Assembly: GCF_033958435.1 (NCBI RefSeq)
Contig: NC_134158.1
Location: 10,728,337 to 10,792,336, forward strand
DNA length: 64,000 nt
From: Carettochelys insculpta
Lineage: Eukaryota > Chordata > Testudines > Carettochelyidae
Reading direction: 5' to 3'
Shown in pieces: positions 12,046-25,000 of this stretch (its first letter is position 1; each line of letters starts with the position of its first letter). The translations under genes and the position numbers were made by a program. The notes beneath the pieces are model-generated. The model saw only the letters and a program-made list of their open reading frames with translations. It was not told the origin of the DNA and ran no database searches.

Positions 12046-14391
12046 CAGCTGCCCCCGAGCCCACCCCACGGCCAGGCCTTCCCTCCCTGTGGCTGCGGCG
12101 CTGTGCCCCTGGCAGCAGCTTCTTACTCAGGTACACGACGGGGTGTTTCTCCCCTTTGTCAGTCACCTGCATTAGCACCGCCCCCAGCCCCACGTCCGAG
12201 GCATCGGTGAACACCAGGAAGGGCTTGTTGAAGTCTGGATTTGCCAGCACTGGGGCCCTGACCAGAGCCTCCTTCAGCGCGCAGAGGGCCTCTTGGCACT
12301 GCTCGGTCCAGACCACCTTGTCAGGCTTTCCCTTTTTACACAGCTCCGTGAGGGGGGCTGCGATGGAGCTTGTGATGGAGTCGGGGGAGGGCATGTGTGA
12401 GTCAGGCTGGATGTGGGAGACAAGCAGAGCAGCTCCCAGTGGCTAAGGATGACCCTGGGGCTACACCTGGCAGGTAACACCTCTGCCTGAACAAAGGAGG
12501 GAGGAGCCGAGCTGGGTTTGAATCGGGGGCGGCAGTTAGAGGCTGGGGAAAGAGGAGCTGGAAGGAGCCAGCCTGAGGAGGGGGAAAGCTACACCCCAGA
12601 GGGGCCCCCCTCGGGCTCCTCTCCCCAGGACGGGTTGGAAGGACTGTCTCTGGCTGCTGTACTGTCGCTTCTGTGAGAAACTGGGCATCTGTTGCCTAAT
12701 GAACCTCCTGTTGTACCTGCTGAGTGAGTGTCACTCCTGCCAGCGGATGGGGTGCAGTGCAGGGGGACCCCTGAACCCCATCACAGAGCTAAAGTGGGGA
12801 ACAAACCTCCGGTAGTACCCCGCCATCCCAATGAAGGCCTGGACCTGTTTCTTAGTCTGGGGTGTTGGCCAATCTCTGACAGCCTCCACTTTAGCTGGCT
12901 CTGGCTTTAAGCAGCCGCTGCCCACCTTGTGGCCCAGGTAGGTCACCTCAGCCATCCCCACCTTGCACTTCCCTGCCTTGATAGTCAGACCGGCCTTCTG
13001 GAGTCGGTCCAGCACCTGCTGGACTTGGGACACATGGTCCTCCCACGTCTGGCTGAAGATGCAAATGTCGTCCATGGAAGCCAGGGCAAAGCTCTCCATC
13101 CCTTTCAGTAGCTGGTCCACCAGACGCTGGAAGGTAGCGGGTGCCCCCTTGAGGCCAAAGGGCAGGACCAGGAAGCAAGTGGCAAAATCTACCACCACCA
13201 AAATATATTTCTTCCCCGAACGCGTTGCCTTGCTGAAGGGGCCCACTATGTCTATAGCCACTTTCTGGAAAGGCTCCTCTATGATGGGCAGTGGCCTCAG
13301 GGGAGCTTTCCCCTTGTCCCGGGTCTTCCCCACCCTCTGGCAGGGATCGCAGGACAGGCAATACAGACGGACAGCTGCAAAGATCCCAGGCCAGAAAAAG
13401 TTCTGTAACAACCTTCTCCTGGTGCGGTGGATCCCCCGGTGTCCTGCGAGCGGGACATCATGGGCTAGGTACAGCAGCCTGCGCCGGTACTTTTGGGCAC
13501 CACCAGTTGCCTCTGGACCTTCCATGGCTCCGCTTTGCATCTGGGAGCCCATTCCCGGTACAGGAATCCCTTTTCCCACAGGAATCTCTCCCTGCAGCCC
13601 TCCCCCAGCTGTGGAGCTGGGCTGAGACTGGCCAGTTCCCTCAGCTTCTGCAAGGAGGGGTCTCTCTGCTGCTCTGCCTGGAATTCTTCCGCTCGGGCAG
13701 GGGCGGATGCTACTTCCCCATCCCTGCCTGGCTCCAGCACCCCTGGCCTGTGAGATCTGGTTTTTGGGGGGCCCCTTTCTCTCAGGGTTGGCCCCTGTGG
13801 CTCCTGTGACTTTGGCTGGGCCTGTACCCCTGAATCTGGGGAGCGCACCCCTCGTTTTCTTTGGCTACAGGTCAGGACCAGGGCACGAGGGCGTTCACCT
13901 TGCCAGTTCTCCAGGTCAGCCCCCATCAGTACATCCGCCGGCAAATGGCTGTGCACGCCCACCTCCTTGGGGCCTTCCTTCTTCCCCCATTTCAGGTGCA
14001 CCCTCGCCATGGGCACCTTGAAAGGGGTCCCATCAATTCCTGTTATCGTCAGGTGGGAATCGGGTATCATGCAGCCCGGTGCCACCACCCCGGGTCGGGC
14101 CAGCGTCACGTCAGCGCCTGTGTCCCAGAACCCCGTGACCTTTTTCCCGTCTACCTCGAGGTGTTTGAGACACTTGCTCCACAGAGGCATTGCCGCCCCC
14201 ACTCTGTAAACTGACCTCTGAGCATTTGGTCCCGCTGAGGAGCTGGTCTGTGGGGCCGGCTCGGCCCAAGCTGAGGACACGCTGTCAGCACCACCTGCCC
14301 GGGAGAGCCCCCCACTGCCCCTGCCCCACGGCAAGGCCCCTAATGCTGCCATGGGACCAGCTGTAGGGTTAATTAGTAGAAAAAGGTTCAC
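12046..14391 (-). mobile_element. Ty3/gypsy-type retroelement remnant, degenerate
   Basis: Read on the minus strand, frames encode in order an aspartic protease region with DTGADVT near the upstream end, a zinc-binding integrase N-terminus with the start of the integrase core (13579 to about 13180), then reverse transcriptase (from VLPFGLKGAPATFQRLVDQL to about 12790) and RNase H (TDASDVGLGAVLMQ, 12370 to about 12115). At about 13178 the frame passes directly from the integrase core into the second half of reverse transcriptase, so most of both domains is missing. The integrase-before-RT order resembles Gmr1-like elements. No flanking LTRs of its own were found. A solo LTR splits it. It is a defective fossil. 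Confidence 0.85.
12371..12785 (+). mobile_element. Solo LTR (family L) nested in the gypsy remnant
   Basis: Starts TGTGATGGAG and ends CCCATCACA, with the perfect 5-base target duplication GAGCT at 12366-12370 and 12786-12790. It is the only copy here in plus orientation. It cuts the reverse transcriptase/RNase H frame, so it is younger than the gypsy element. Confidence 0.93.
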
Positions 14392-14984
14392 AGGAAACTG
14401 GAATAATGAAAAATGAAAGTGTTTGTAATTAGCCTGATGTTCTCAAGTGATGTTTATGATTCCAGTTGTGGTGTAATATGGACCATTAAGGACAAAAGCA
14501 GCGTCCGTACTCTGACCAAGGATCCATTTTGATCCCACACTCCATTTGGTAAAGCTCTGTTGAAACCAAAACTCTACCTGAGCTGTGCGCCTAGGGTGTG
14601 ACTTGTGTTAGGGGTGTGAATGGGAGAGTGTGACTGAGCCCGTCCTGAGGATCAGACCCCAGGGGCTGACGAGTGCAGACAGCTCCCTGACGGTGGGAAA
14701 AAGACCCCCCCGCCCCCGAGGAGGAGGGGAAAATCGTGTCTGAACACGGGGGCAGCCTGGCACAGCAGCCCCCAGGCTGACCGCTAACGTGAAGCCTCTC
14801 AAAGACGGGGTGAGCCGGGGAGACCTCTGGGGAAGGTTCTGCTTGTAACACCAAAGAGCAGCGGTGCACCCGCCAGAGACCCAGCGCCTCCCCCTGCCCG
14901 GCTCTCTGGGCGGTCAGCCGCCCGTGGCACACTGCCCTGTCCCCGGAAAAGCTCCTCTGCGTTGTATCTGTATAACACAGCCCC
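14392..14984. other. Unassigned, AT-richer intergenic sequence
   Basis: No gene or recognisable repeat protein. It is clearly richer in A+T than its surroundings, especially 14380-14600, which suggests old inserted DNA next to the gypsy remnant, possibly its upstream part. I cannot assign it. Confidence 0.4.
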
Positions 14985-15365
14985 TGTGCTGGGGCTCAGC
15001 GGTCCCCAAGTGCTGCCCCCCCGCAGGCAGGAGTGACTCTCACCCAGCAGGTAGCACAGGAGGTTGATGAGGCGACGGAGCCCAGCTCAGCACAGAGGGG
15101 TCAGTGCAGCCGGCAGAGACAGTCATTGCAACCCGTCCTGGGGAGAGGAGCCCGAGGGGGGCCCCTCTGGGGTGCAGCTTCCCCCTCGCCAGGCTGGCGC
15201 CTTCCAGCTCCCTCTCCCCCAGCTTCTAACTGCCGCCCCCGATTCCAACCCAGCTCGGCTCCTCCCTGCTCTGTGCTCAGGGCAGAGGTGTTACCTGCCA
15301 GCCCAGGTACAGCCCAGGGGTCATCCTTAGCCTGAGTCTCACTGGCCCCCACCTACTCCCTCACA
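14985..15365 (-). mobile_element. Solo LTR (family L, variant)
   Basis: Begins TGTGCTGGGG, a diverged form of the family start, and ends CCTCACA. The 5-base duplication GCCCC is perfect at 14980-14984 and 15366-15370. The middle resembles the copy at 56708-57007 more than the others. Confidence 0.85.
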
Positions 15366-16031
15366 GCCCCGCCCACCAAGGAGACCCCCCAGCACCCACA
15401 GCACAGCTCCTAGTGCTGCCATGGGGCCAGCCCCACCTGCCGGGGAGACCCCCCAGCCTGCCTCCCAGCACCCCACAGCACAGCCCCTAGCTCCGCCATG
15501 GGGCCAGCCCCGCCCCCAGCTCCCTGCAGCACGGCCCCTAGGGCTGCCCTGGGCAGGGCCAAGGCATGGGGGGGTGGCTGATTTCCCAGCAGTCAGGTGG
15601 TTTCCCTTCCTGGCACCTGGGGGGGGCAGCCATGTACTCTGGGTCAGTGACTGGCTGGGGCAGTGGGGGGGGGCTCATTCCAGGGCAGTGCTGGGGCCAT
15701 TTCTCTCCCTCCCGCTGCCAGCAAAGGGGCCCAGTTGCTCCCCCAGTTCTCCAGCCACCCCACTGGGGACCCCTGAACCTGGGGAGGGGCTGCCTCCCCC
15801 CAGCTCTGAGCATGGGCCCTGCCCAGCGCGAAGGGCAGGGGGTCACTGGGCACCCACCCAGCCACTGCGCCTGGCACCAGCTGCCCTCCCCCCCGCGGGG
15901 CCTGGCCCCCTGCCCAGCGTGAGGAGGGCCGGGTTAATTGTTATCCCAGCCAGGCCCCCTCCCCCGCCCAGCTCTACCCAGCGCCCGCCCGGACCCCCGG
16001 CCAGAGCAGGGCCCAGACGCACCCCAGCAAC
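15366..16031 (+). promoter_or_regulatory. C4 upstream region with an HNF1-like site
   Basis: Bases 15366-15560 hold three imperfect C-rich repeats with GCCATGGGGCCAGCCCC. The rest is unique. GTTAATTGTTATC at 15933-15945 matches 11 of 13 positions of the HNF1 consensus and lies about 90 bases before the C4 start codon, which fits liver expression of C4. No TATA box is evident. The site is inferred from sequence only. Confidence 0.5.
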
Positions 16032-19000
16032 ATGCAGCTGCTGCTCTGGCTGACCTGGCTTGGGGCCCTCATCCATGCCAGCCAGCAAGCCCCCCGGTAC
16101 GGCCCAGAGCAGGGGCTGCAGGTCACACCAGCAGGGCTGGGGGGCTGGGTCGGCTGGTGGGGCTGTGGGTCGGGAGTGAGGGTCATGGGGGGCACTGGGG
16201 GTGCTGCAGGTGGGGAGTGAGGGGCACCGGCAGGGCTGCAGGGGCTGCAGGCGTGGAGTCAAACGTGGGGGTTGGGGGCCTGGGGCACTGGGGGGCTGTG
16301 GGTCGGGAGTGAGGGTCATGGGGGGCCTGGGGCGTTGGGGGGTTGTGGGTTGAGAGCAAGGGTCATGGGCAGCCTGGGGGGTGCAGATTGGGGCGCTGGG
16401 GGGTTGTGGGTCGGGGCGAGGGGCACTGGGGGCCCGGGGGGTGCAGATCAGGGCGCTGGGGGGCTGTGGGTTGCACGGGGGGCCTGGGGTGCAGGGTGTG
16501 GGGCAGGGTCTGGCTGGGGGAATAGGGAGGGAGCAGGGTCTGGCTAGGGTGGCGGGGCACGACCTGGCTGGGGGAAGGGTGTGGGTCAGGGCATGGCTGG
16601 GGGGCAGGGGTGGGGCAGGGTCTGGCTGGAGGGGTGGGGGGGGACCTGGCTGGGGGGGCAGGGAGGGGTTAAGGTCTGGCTGGAGGGGCAGGGAGGGGGT
16701 AGAGTCTGGCTGGGGTGCGCAGGGAGGGAGCTGGGTGTCCGTGGGTTGCACAGGGGGCGTGGGGGTGCAGACAGGGGCACTGGGGGGGGCCGTGGGTTGC
16801 ACAGGGGGCGTGGGGGTGCAGACAGGGGCACTGGGGGGGGCCGTGGGTTGCACAGGGGGCGTGGGGGTGCAGACAGGGGCACTGGGGGGGGGCCGTGGGT
16901 TGCACTGGGGGCCTGGGATGCAGATTGGGGCGCTGGGGGGCCGTGGGTCGCACGGGGGGCCTGGGATGCAGATTGGGGCGCTGGGGGGCCGTGGGTCGCA
17001 CGGGGGGCCTGGGGGGGCAGACCGGGGCGCTGGGGGGCCGTGGGTCGCACGGGGGGCCTGGGGGGGCAGACCGGGGCGCTGGGGGGCCGTGGGTTGCACT
17101 GGGGGCCTGGGATGCAGATTGGGGCGCTGGGGGGCCGTGGGTCGCACAGGGGGCGTGGGGGTGCAGACAGGGGCACTGGGGGGGGCCGTGGGTCGCACGG
17201 GGGGCCTGGGGGTGCAGACCGGGGCGCCGGCCGACCTCTGCGTGCCCCCAGGCTGCTGCTGGCGGCGCCCCGGCTGGTGCCGCTGGGCGTGGACGTGCGG
17301 GTGCTGCTGCAGGCCGAGGGGCGCCTCGAGGGGACCCTCCAGTTCCAGAGCGAGAGGGGCCCGGCCCGGCCCTGCTCCCGCCAGGAGCCCTTCAGCCTGG
17401 GCCCCCACAACAGCTACCTGCAGCTCCTCAGCCTGCAGGTAGGGGGCGCCCAAGCTCCGCCCCGCCAAGCTCCGCCCCTCCACAGCCCCGGGGACCCCGC
17501 CCCCCGCCAAGCTCCGCCCCTCCGCTGCCCCGGGGACCCCGCCCCCCGCCAAGCCCCGCCTCCTCTGCATCCGCTGGGGGACCCCGCCCCTTCCCTGTTC
17601 CAGGCAGGCCCCGCCCCCGGTCAAGCCCCGCCCCTTCCCAGTCCTTCGGGAGAGCTCCGCCCCTGGGGAAAGCCCCGCCCACCCAGCGTCAGTCCCGCCC
17701 GGGGAGGGAGCTGCAGCAGCGTGCGGGGCCGTTCAGCCCAGGGGACCCCCGTGACATCACAGCCCCGCCCCCAGGGGACCCCCAAACCGCGGAATGGGGG
17801 ACAAGGGGGGCCCGGAGCCCCGGCCCCAGAGCCCGACTCACCTCCGGCAGCCCGGCCCCGCCCCCCCCCGCCCCGTGCAGCCGGGCTTGGGCAGCTCCGG
17901 GGAAACTGAGGCAGGCTGGGGTGAGCGCGGGACTCGCAGGTGACGGCCCCGCCCGCAGGTGAGCCCGGAGCGGGCCGAGCAGTGCGGCCTGACGGCGCTG
18001 CGCCGGACCCCCTACGTCCAGCTGGTCGCCCGCAGCCCCCAGCTGCCCCCCCCGGGCACCCAGGCCCTGAGGCTGCGCTGGAGCACCCGGCGTGGGCAGC
18101 TCTTCATCCAGACCGACAAGCCCGTCTACACGCCCCAGCAGAAGGGTGAGAGCCGCGGTCCCGAGTCCCCCCACAGCCCCGTGTGACCCCCCGTGCCCCA
18201 CAGCCCCGTGTGCCCTATGGCCTGCGCCCCACAGCCCCATGTGACCCCCATGCCCCACAGCCCCGTGTGCCCCACAGCCCCGTGTGCCCTATGGCCTGCG
18301 CCCTGTGTGCCCCACAGCCCCATGTGCCCTATGGCCTGTGCCCCCGTGTGCCCCCCCCACGCCCCACAGCCCCGTGTGCCCCCCCGCGCCCTAGAGCCCC
18401 ATGTGCTCCCCTGCGCCCCACAGCCCTGTGTGCCCTATGGCCTGCGCCCCCCTGTGCCCCACAGCCCCGTGTGCCCTATGGCCTGTGTGATGGGATTCAG
18501 GGGTCCCCCTGCACTGCACCCCGTCCACTGGCAGGAGAGACTCTCACTCAGCAGGTACAACAGGAGGTTTATTAGGCAACAGATGCCCAGTTTCTCACAG
18601 AAGCGACAGTGCAGCAGCCAGAGACAGTCCTTCCAACCCGTCCTGGGGAGAGGAGCCCGAGGGGGGCCCCTCTGGGGTGCAGCTTCCCCCTCCTCAGGCT
18701 GGCTCCTTCCAGCTCCTCTTTCCCCCGCTTCCTCACTGCCGCCCCCGATTCAAACCCAGCTCGGCTCCTCCCTCCTCCCTGCTCAGGGCAGAGGTGTTAC
18801 CTGCCAGGTGTAGCCCCAGGGTCATCCTTAGCCACTGTGAGCTGCTCTGCTTGTCTCCCACATCCAGCCTGACTCTCACATGCACCCCCCCCGCTCCATC
18901 ACAGCCTGTGCCCCCCGACTCTGCTTGCCTCCCCTGCTCCCTGCACCCCCCATGGCCCTGTGCCCCCTGCTCCCTGTGCTCCTTACACCACATGGGCCCC

Positions 19001-22000
19001 CTGGCCCCGTGTGCCACAGCTGGGGCCTCTCATTTTCCGTCTGCGGGAGGAGCAAGCTCCCCCCATAGGGCCCCAGGCTGCGGACGCTCTGCTGACCTGC
19101 CGGGGGGCTGAATCTCCCCTGGGAGGCCCGCTTGGTGTGCAGGGGACCCTGGTCACAGCCCGCTGCCCCCTCCGGCTATGGCTCCCCCCCAGCTTCCACC
19201 CCTGCATCCTCCTCCGAGTCCCCCTGCGGGCCCCGACCCCGTGTGTGCAGCCCCCAGCCCCTCCCACTGCAGCCCCCCGCCCTCTGAGCCCCCAGCCCCG
19301 CCCACTGCAGCCCCCCGCCCTCTGAGCCCCCCAGCCCCGCCCACTGCAGCCCCCCGCCCTCTGAGCCCCCAGCCCCGCCCACTGCAGCCCCCCTACCTCT
19401 GAGCCCCCCAGCCCCACCCACTGCAGCCCCCCACCCTCTGACCCCCCCAGCCCCTGTAGCCCCTGCCCTCTGACCCCCCAAGCCCTTCCCACTGCAGCCC
19501 CCCGCCCTCTGACCCCCCAGCCCCACCCCCTGCAGCCCTCCAAACCCCACCACCCCACCCATTGCAGCCTCCGACCCCCCAGCCCCTCTTCACACGCTTC
19601 CTTGCTCCCCTGCAGTGCACTTCCGTGTCTTTGCCCTGAACCACGACCTGCGCCCCACGGCCGAGGCCATCACCATCACCGTGCTGGTGAGAGCCAGGCC
19701 AGGGGCGGGAGGGGCAGGATCAGGCCCCAGAGGACTAAAACCCTGTGTTGGGGGCAAAGATCGGGCCCATGGGGCTGTAGCGCTGTGCTGAGGGTAGGGG
19801 GAGGATTGGGCCCATGGGGTGTGGGGGGGGTTGGGGGGACGATTGGGCCTGTGGGAGGCTGAGGGGGAGGATTGGGCCTGTGGAGCTGTAGTGGGGGTTG
19901 GGGGGAGGATCGGGCCTGTGGGAGGCTGAGGGGGAGGATCGGGCCCGTGGAGCTGTCGTGCTGTGGTGGGAGGATCGGGCCCGTGGAGAGGGCTGGGGGG
20001 TTGGAGCAGGGGTGGGCAGTGCAGCTGGGGGCAGGGGCAGAGGAGATAGGGTAGCTGGAAAAGGGGCCCCTGGAGGAGCTGGGGGTCAGGATCAGGCCCC
20101 CTAACCCCCCTCCCCCTGCTGTGTGCCCCCAGAACAGCCAGGGGCTGCAGGTGAGGAAGGTGGAGCGGGTCCCGCAGAACTGGGTCATCACGGATCAGCT
20201 GTCCATCCCCGACGTCTCCGAGTGAGGGGGGCTGCTGCCTGGGGGGGCTGGGACTCCCCGCTGCCTGGGGGCCCTGCTGCTGGGGGGGCTGGGACTCCCT
20301 GCTGCCTGGGGGGCCCTGCTGCTGGGGGTGGCTGTGTGATGGGGTTCAGGGGTCCCCCTGCACTGCACCCCGGCCGCTGGCAGGAGTGACTCTCACTCAG
20401 CAGGTACAACAGGAGGTTTATTAGGCAACAGATGCCCAGTTTCTCACAGAAGCGACAGCGCAGCAGCCAGAGACAGTCCTTCCAACCCGTCCTGGGGAGA
20501 GGAGCCCGAGGGGGGCCCCTCTGGGGTGCAGCTTCCCCCTCCTCCGGCTGGCTCCTTCCAGCTCCCTCTTCCCCCAGCCTCTAACTGCCGCCCCCGATTC
20601 AAACCCAGCTCGGCTCCTCCCTCCTCCCTGCTCAGGGCAGAGGTGTTACCTGCCAGGTGTAGCCCCAGGGTCACCCTTAGCCACTGGGAGCTGCTCTGCT
20701 TGTCTCCCACATCCAGCCTGACTCTCACACGCACTCCCCCGCCCCCGCTCCATCACAGGCTGGGTGATGAGGGGGCTCCGGGGGGCCACGGTGGACAGGG
20801 ACATTAACCTCTGGAGCACCGTGAGAAACAGCCCAGCGGGTGCTGTGGTGTGTCCAGCCAAGGGCCACAATGGGGGAGCCAGGGGGCCAGGAGCGGGCCC
20901 CCCAGGGGAGGGTCTGGAGCGCCAGTCTCCTCTCACCCCATCCCCCCCACCCCAAGGCCTGGGACCTGGCGCATCACAGCGCGATTCTCCAACGCCCTCG
21001 AGTCCAACGCCAGCGCCGAGTTCGAGGTGAAGAAATACGGTGAGTCCCGGACGCCTGGGTCCTCTCCCGGCTGAGGGAGGGGCTGGGGGCCAGGACGCCT
21101 GGGTCCTCTCCCGGCTGGGGGAGGGGCTGGGGGCCAGGACACCTGGGTCCTCTCCCGGCTGAGAGAGGGGCTGGGGGCCAGGACACCTCGGTCCCACGTG
21201 TGTTTTCTCCCCTAGTGCTCCCCAGTTTCGAGGTGAAGATTGTCCCCGAACGGACCTACATGCTGGTGACTGGGGACGGGAACCCCGACTTGCGGATTGA
21301 CCTGCAGGTCAGGTAGGGGCAGCTCCCCCAGTCCCCACACTTGGAGCGGAGCCTGGGCTGGGTCCCCCTGGCGCTGGGGGTTCAGCGCCCCACGGAATCC
21401 AGACCCTGGCAGCCCCAGTGACCCCTTTTCCCCAGTGGACCCCCCTGTCCCCCGATTGCGGAGTGAGCCGGGTGACCCCTGCACTCTCCCCAGGTTTGTC
21501 TATGGGAAGGGGGTGACCGGCGTCGCCTACCTGAGGTTTGGGGTGACCGATGAGGACGGGGAGAAAACTTTCCTCCGGGGCTTGGAGCAGCAGGTCACGG
21601 TGAGACCCCGGCCCCCCGGGCCCCCCTCAACCCCCCGAATTCCAAAGCCAGAGACCGAGTCACCTCCAGCCACCTGCCCCTCCCCTGCCAGCCAGGCCCC
21701 CTCCTTGGCAGCTCGTGGGGACAGCTCCCCGGGGCCACCTGCCGCTGCGGGTGTCCGGCCAGGGCCCCCTCCAGCGCCCCAGAGCCTGGCAAATTCGCAC
21801 CCGGCTCCTGGTGCCGAAGTGTGTGTGACCCACAGGGAAACAGGCGCACCCAGGATCCCTGGAAAAAATCTCCCACTTCCACATGGCCTCTCAAGTCCTC
21901 AGGGGCTCTGGGTGTCTGTGGGGGGGGGCTGGTGGCGTCTGGCCCCCCCCCACTCCTGGGGGCTCTGGGTATCTGGGGGGGCTGGTGGCATCTGATTCCC

Positions 22001-25000
22001 CTCCCCTACTCCTGGGGGCTCTGGGTGTCTGGGGGGGGGCTGGTGGTGTCTGACCCCGCCCCGGCTCCTGGGGGCTCTGGGTATCTGGGGGGGCTGGTGG
22101 TGTCTGACCCCCCCCCGGCTCCTGGGGGCTCTGGGTATCTGGGGGGGCTGGTGGTGTCTGACCCCCCCCACTCCTGGGGGCTCTGGGTATCTGGGGGGGC
22201 TGGTGGTGTCTGACCCCCCCCCGGCTCCTGGGGGCTCTGGGTATCTGGGGGGGCTGGTGACGTCTGACCCCCAGGCCCCCCGGCAGGTGACGGAGGGGAA
22301 GGCCAGCGTGACCCTCAAGCGCAGCCTCCTGGCGCAGAAGCTGGGGCGCCCCCTGCAGGACCTGGCCGGGACCAGCCTCTACATCGCCGTTACCTGCGTA
22401 GAGACCGCCAGTGAGGGGGCACCCGCTCCGGCCCCACGGCGGGGGCTGGCTGGGGGGCAGGACAGGGAGTGGGGCAGGGCCTGGCTGAGGGGTGGGAGGG
22501 GGCAGGGTGTGGGGCAGGGTCTAGCTGGGGGCGGGCAGGGGGTGAAGCAGGGCCTGGCTGGAGGGGGCAGGTGTGGGGCAGGCTGACCCCCCACTGACCC
22601 CGGCCCCGGCGGCAGGCGGGGAGCTGGAGGAGCAGGAGCTGAGCACCGTCAAGTTCGTGACATCCCCGTACAGCGTGGACCTGGCGCAGACCAAGCGGCA
22701 CTTCGTCCCGGGGGCGCCCTTCCTCGTGCTGGTGGGCGCCACCTCCTCGCGGGGCGGGGGGCCAGGGGTGGTGGGTTGGAGATGTGGGGCTGGGGGCCGA
22801 GATCAGGGTGGGGGGGGCAGGCGGGGGGTCTGGGTGGTGTGGGGGCAGAGATCAGGGCAGGGGGGCCGTGCAGGGGCTCGGGGCAGGGTGTGGGGGCTGT
22901 GCAGGGACTCGGGGCGGGGCGGGGGGCCGAGATCAGGGTGGGGGGGCAGGCGAGGGGTCTGGGTGGGGTGGGGGCAGAGATCAGGGCGGGGGGGCCGTGC
23001 AGGGGCTTGGGGCGGGGCGGGGGGCAGAGATCAGGGTGGGGGGGCTGTGCAGGGGTCTGGGCGGGGCAGGGTGGGGGGGGGTCTGATGCGGGGGAGGACA
23101 CGGCTGAGACCCCCCCATTACCCCCCAGGCCCGCGTGACCTTGGCCGACGGCTCCCCGGCCGCCCGTATCCCGGTGCGGGTCTCCGCCCAGGTGCAGGGG
23201 GACGCGCCCCTTGAGAGCCGGGTGGTGACGGACCACAGGGGAGCGGTGATGGTCCCCATCAACCTGGGCCCCAGCGCCAGCGCCCTGAGCGTGAAGGTAC
23301 CGGGGGGGGCAGGGGCTTGGGGGAGTGTTGAGGGGCGGGGGCTTGGGTGGGTGCTGAGGGGTGTTGAGGGGGGGGCGGGGCACAGCCCGGCTGGCCCCGC
23401 CCCTGAGGCGTGCCCTGCCCCGCCCCTTGCAGGTGGTGGCGGGGGAGGGGGCGCCGGGTGAGGGGCGGCTGCGGGCCACGGCGACGCGCTCCCCCAGCGG
23501 GCGCTACCTTCTGCTGGAGACCCAGCGGCCCGGCCCTGTGCGGCCCGGCCACCTGCTCGTCCTGACGCTCAAGGACCTGGGGCCCGGCGGCGGCGGCGGC
23601 GGCGGCGACTTCTCCCACTTCTACTACACGGTGAGTGGCCCGACTGCCCCCCAGCGCCCCCCTTGTGCCGCCTTGTGCCTGCAGCAGGGCCCCGGGGGCA
23701 ATGGGGCCAGCCCCCCCCATCCCTGCAGCAGGGCCCTAGCGTGGCCCAGGGACAATGGGGCCAGCCCCCCACACCCCCTGCAGCAGGGCCCCCGGGGGCA
23801 ACGGGGCCAGCCCCCCACACCCCCTGCAGCAGGGCCCCCAGGGGAAACGGGGCCAGCCCCCCCATCCCTGCAGCAGGGCCCTAGCGTGGCCCAGGGACAA
23901 TGGGGCCAGCCCCCACACCCCCTGCAGCAGGGCCCCTGGGGGCAATGGGGCCAGCCCCCACATCCCTGCAGCAGGGCCCTAGCGTGGCCCAGGGACAATG
24001 GGGCCAGCCCCCCACACCCCCTGCAGCAGGGACCCCGGGGGCAACGGGGCCAGCCCCCCCCATCCCTGCAGCAGGGCCCCTGGGGGCAACGGGGCCAGCC
24101 CCCCCCATCCCTGCAGCAGGGCCCCTGGGGGCAACGGGGCCAGCCCCCCCATCCCTGCAGCAGGGCCCCTGGGGGCAACGGGGCCAGCCCCCCCATCCCT
24201 GCAGCAGGGCCCCTGGGGGCAACGGGGCCAGCCCCCCCCATCCCTGCAGCAGGGCCCCTGGGGGCAACGGGGCCAGCCCCCCCCATCCCTGCAGCAGGGC
24301 CCCTGGGGGCAACGGGGCCAGCCCCCCCATCCCTGCAGCAGGGCCCCTGGGGGCAACGGGGCCAGCCCCCCCATCCCTGCAGCAGGGCCCCCGGGGCAAC
24401 GGGGCCAGCCCCCCCATCCCTGCAGCAGGGCCCCTGGGGGCAACGGGGCCAGCCCCCCCCATCCCTGCAGCAGGGCCCCTGGGGGCAGGGGAGAGCCCGG
24501 GGGGTGGACGGTGCCGTGGGGCCGGGGGCAGCTGTGTGCGTCCCGGCAGGTGCTGCACAGGGGCTCCATCGTGGAGGCTCGGGCCGTGCCCCGGAGCTCC
24601 GCCACGGTGGCCCCCCTCTCCGTGAGCGCCGCGCTGGCGCCGGCCTTCCGCGTCGTGGCCTTCTTCCGCGCCGGCGCCGAGGTGGTGGCCAACTCGCTGT
24701 GGGTGGACGTGGAGGACGCCTGCCAGGGGAAGGTAACGCCGGGGCTGGGGCGTGGGGGGCAGGAGGGGGCGGGGCAGGCCGTGGGGCTCGCCCTCACCCC
24801 TGTGGCACCCCCCCAGCTGGAGCTGCAGCTGGACAAGGGCAGCGCAGAGCTGCGCCCCCAGGACAGGCTCGAGTTCACGGTGACCACCGACTCCCGCGCC
24901 TCAGTTTCCCTGGTGGCCGTCGACTCGGCTGTCTACGCGGTGAACCGCCGGCACCGCCTCACGCCCGCCAAGGTAGGGCCGCGCCCCCCAGCTGCACCCG

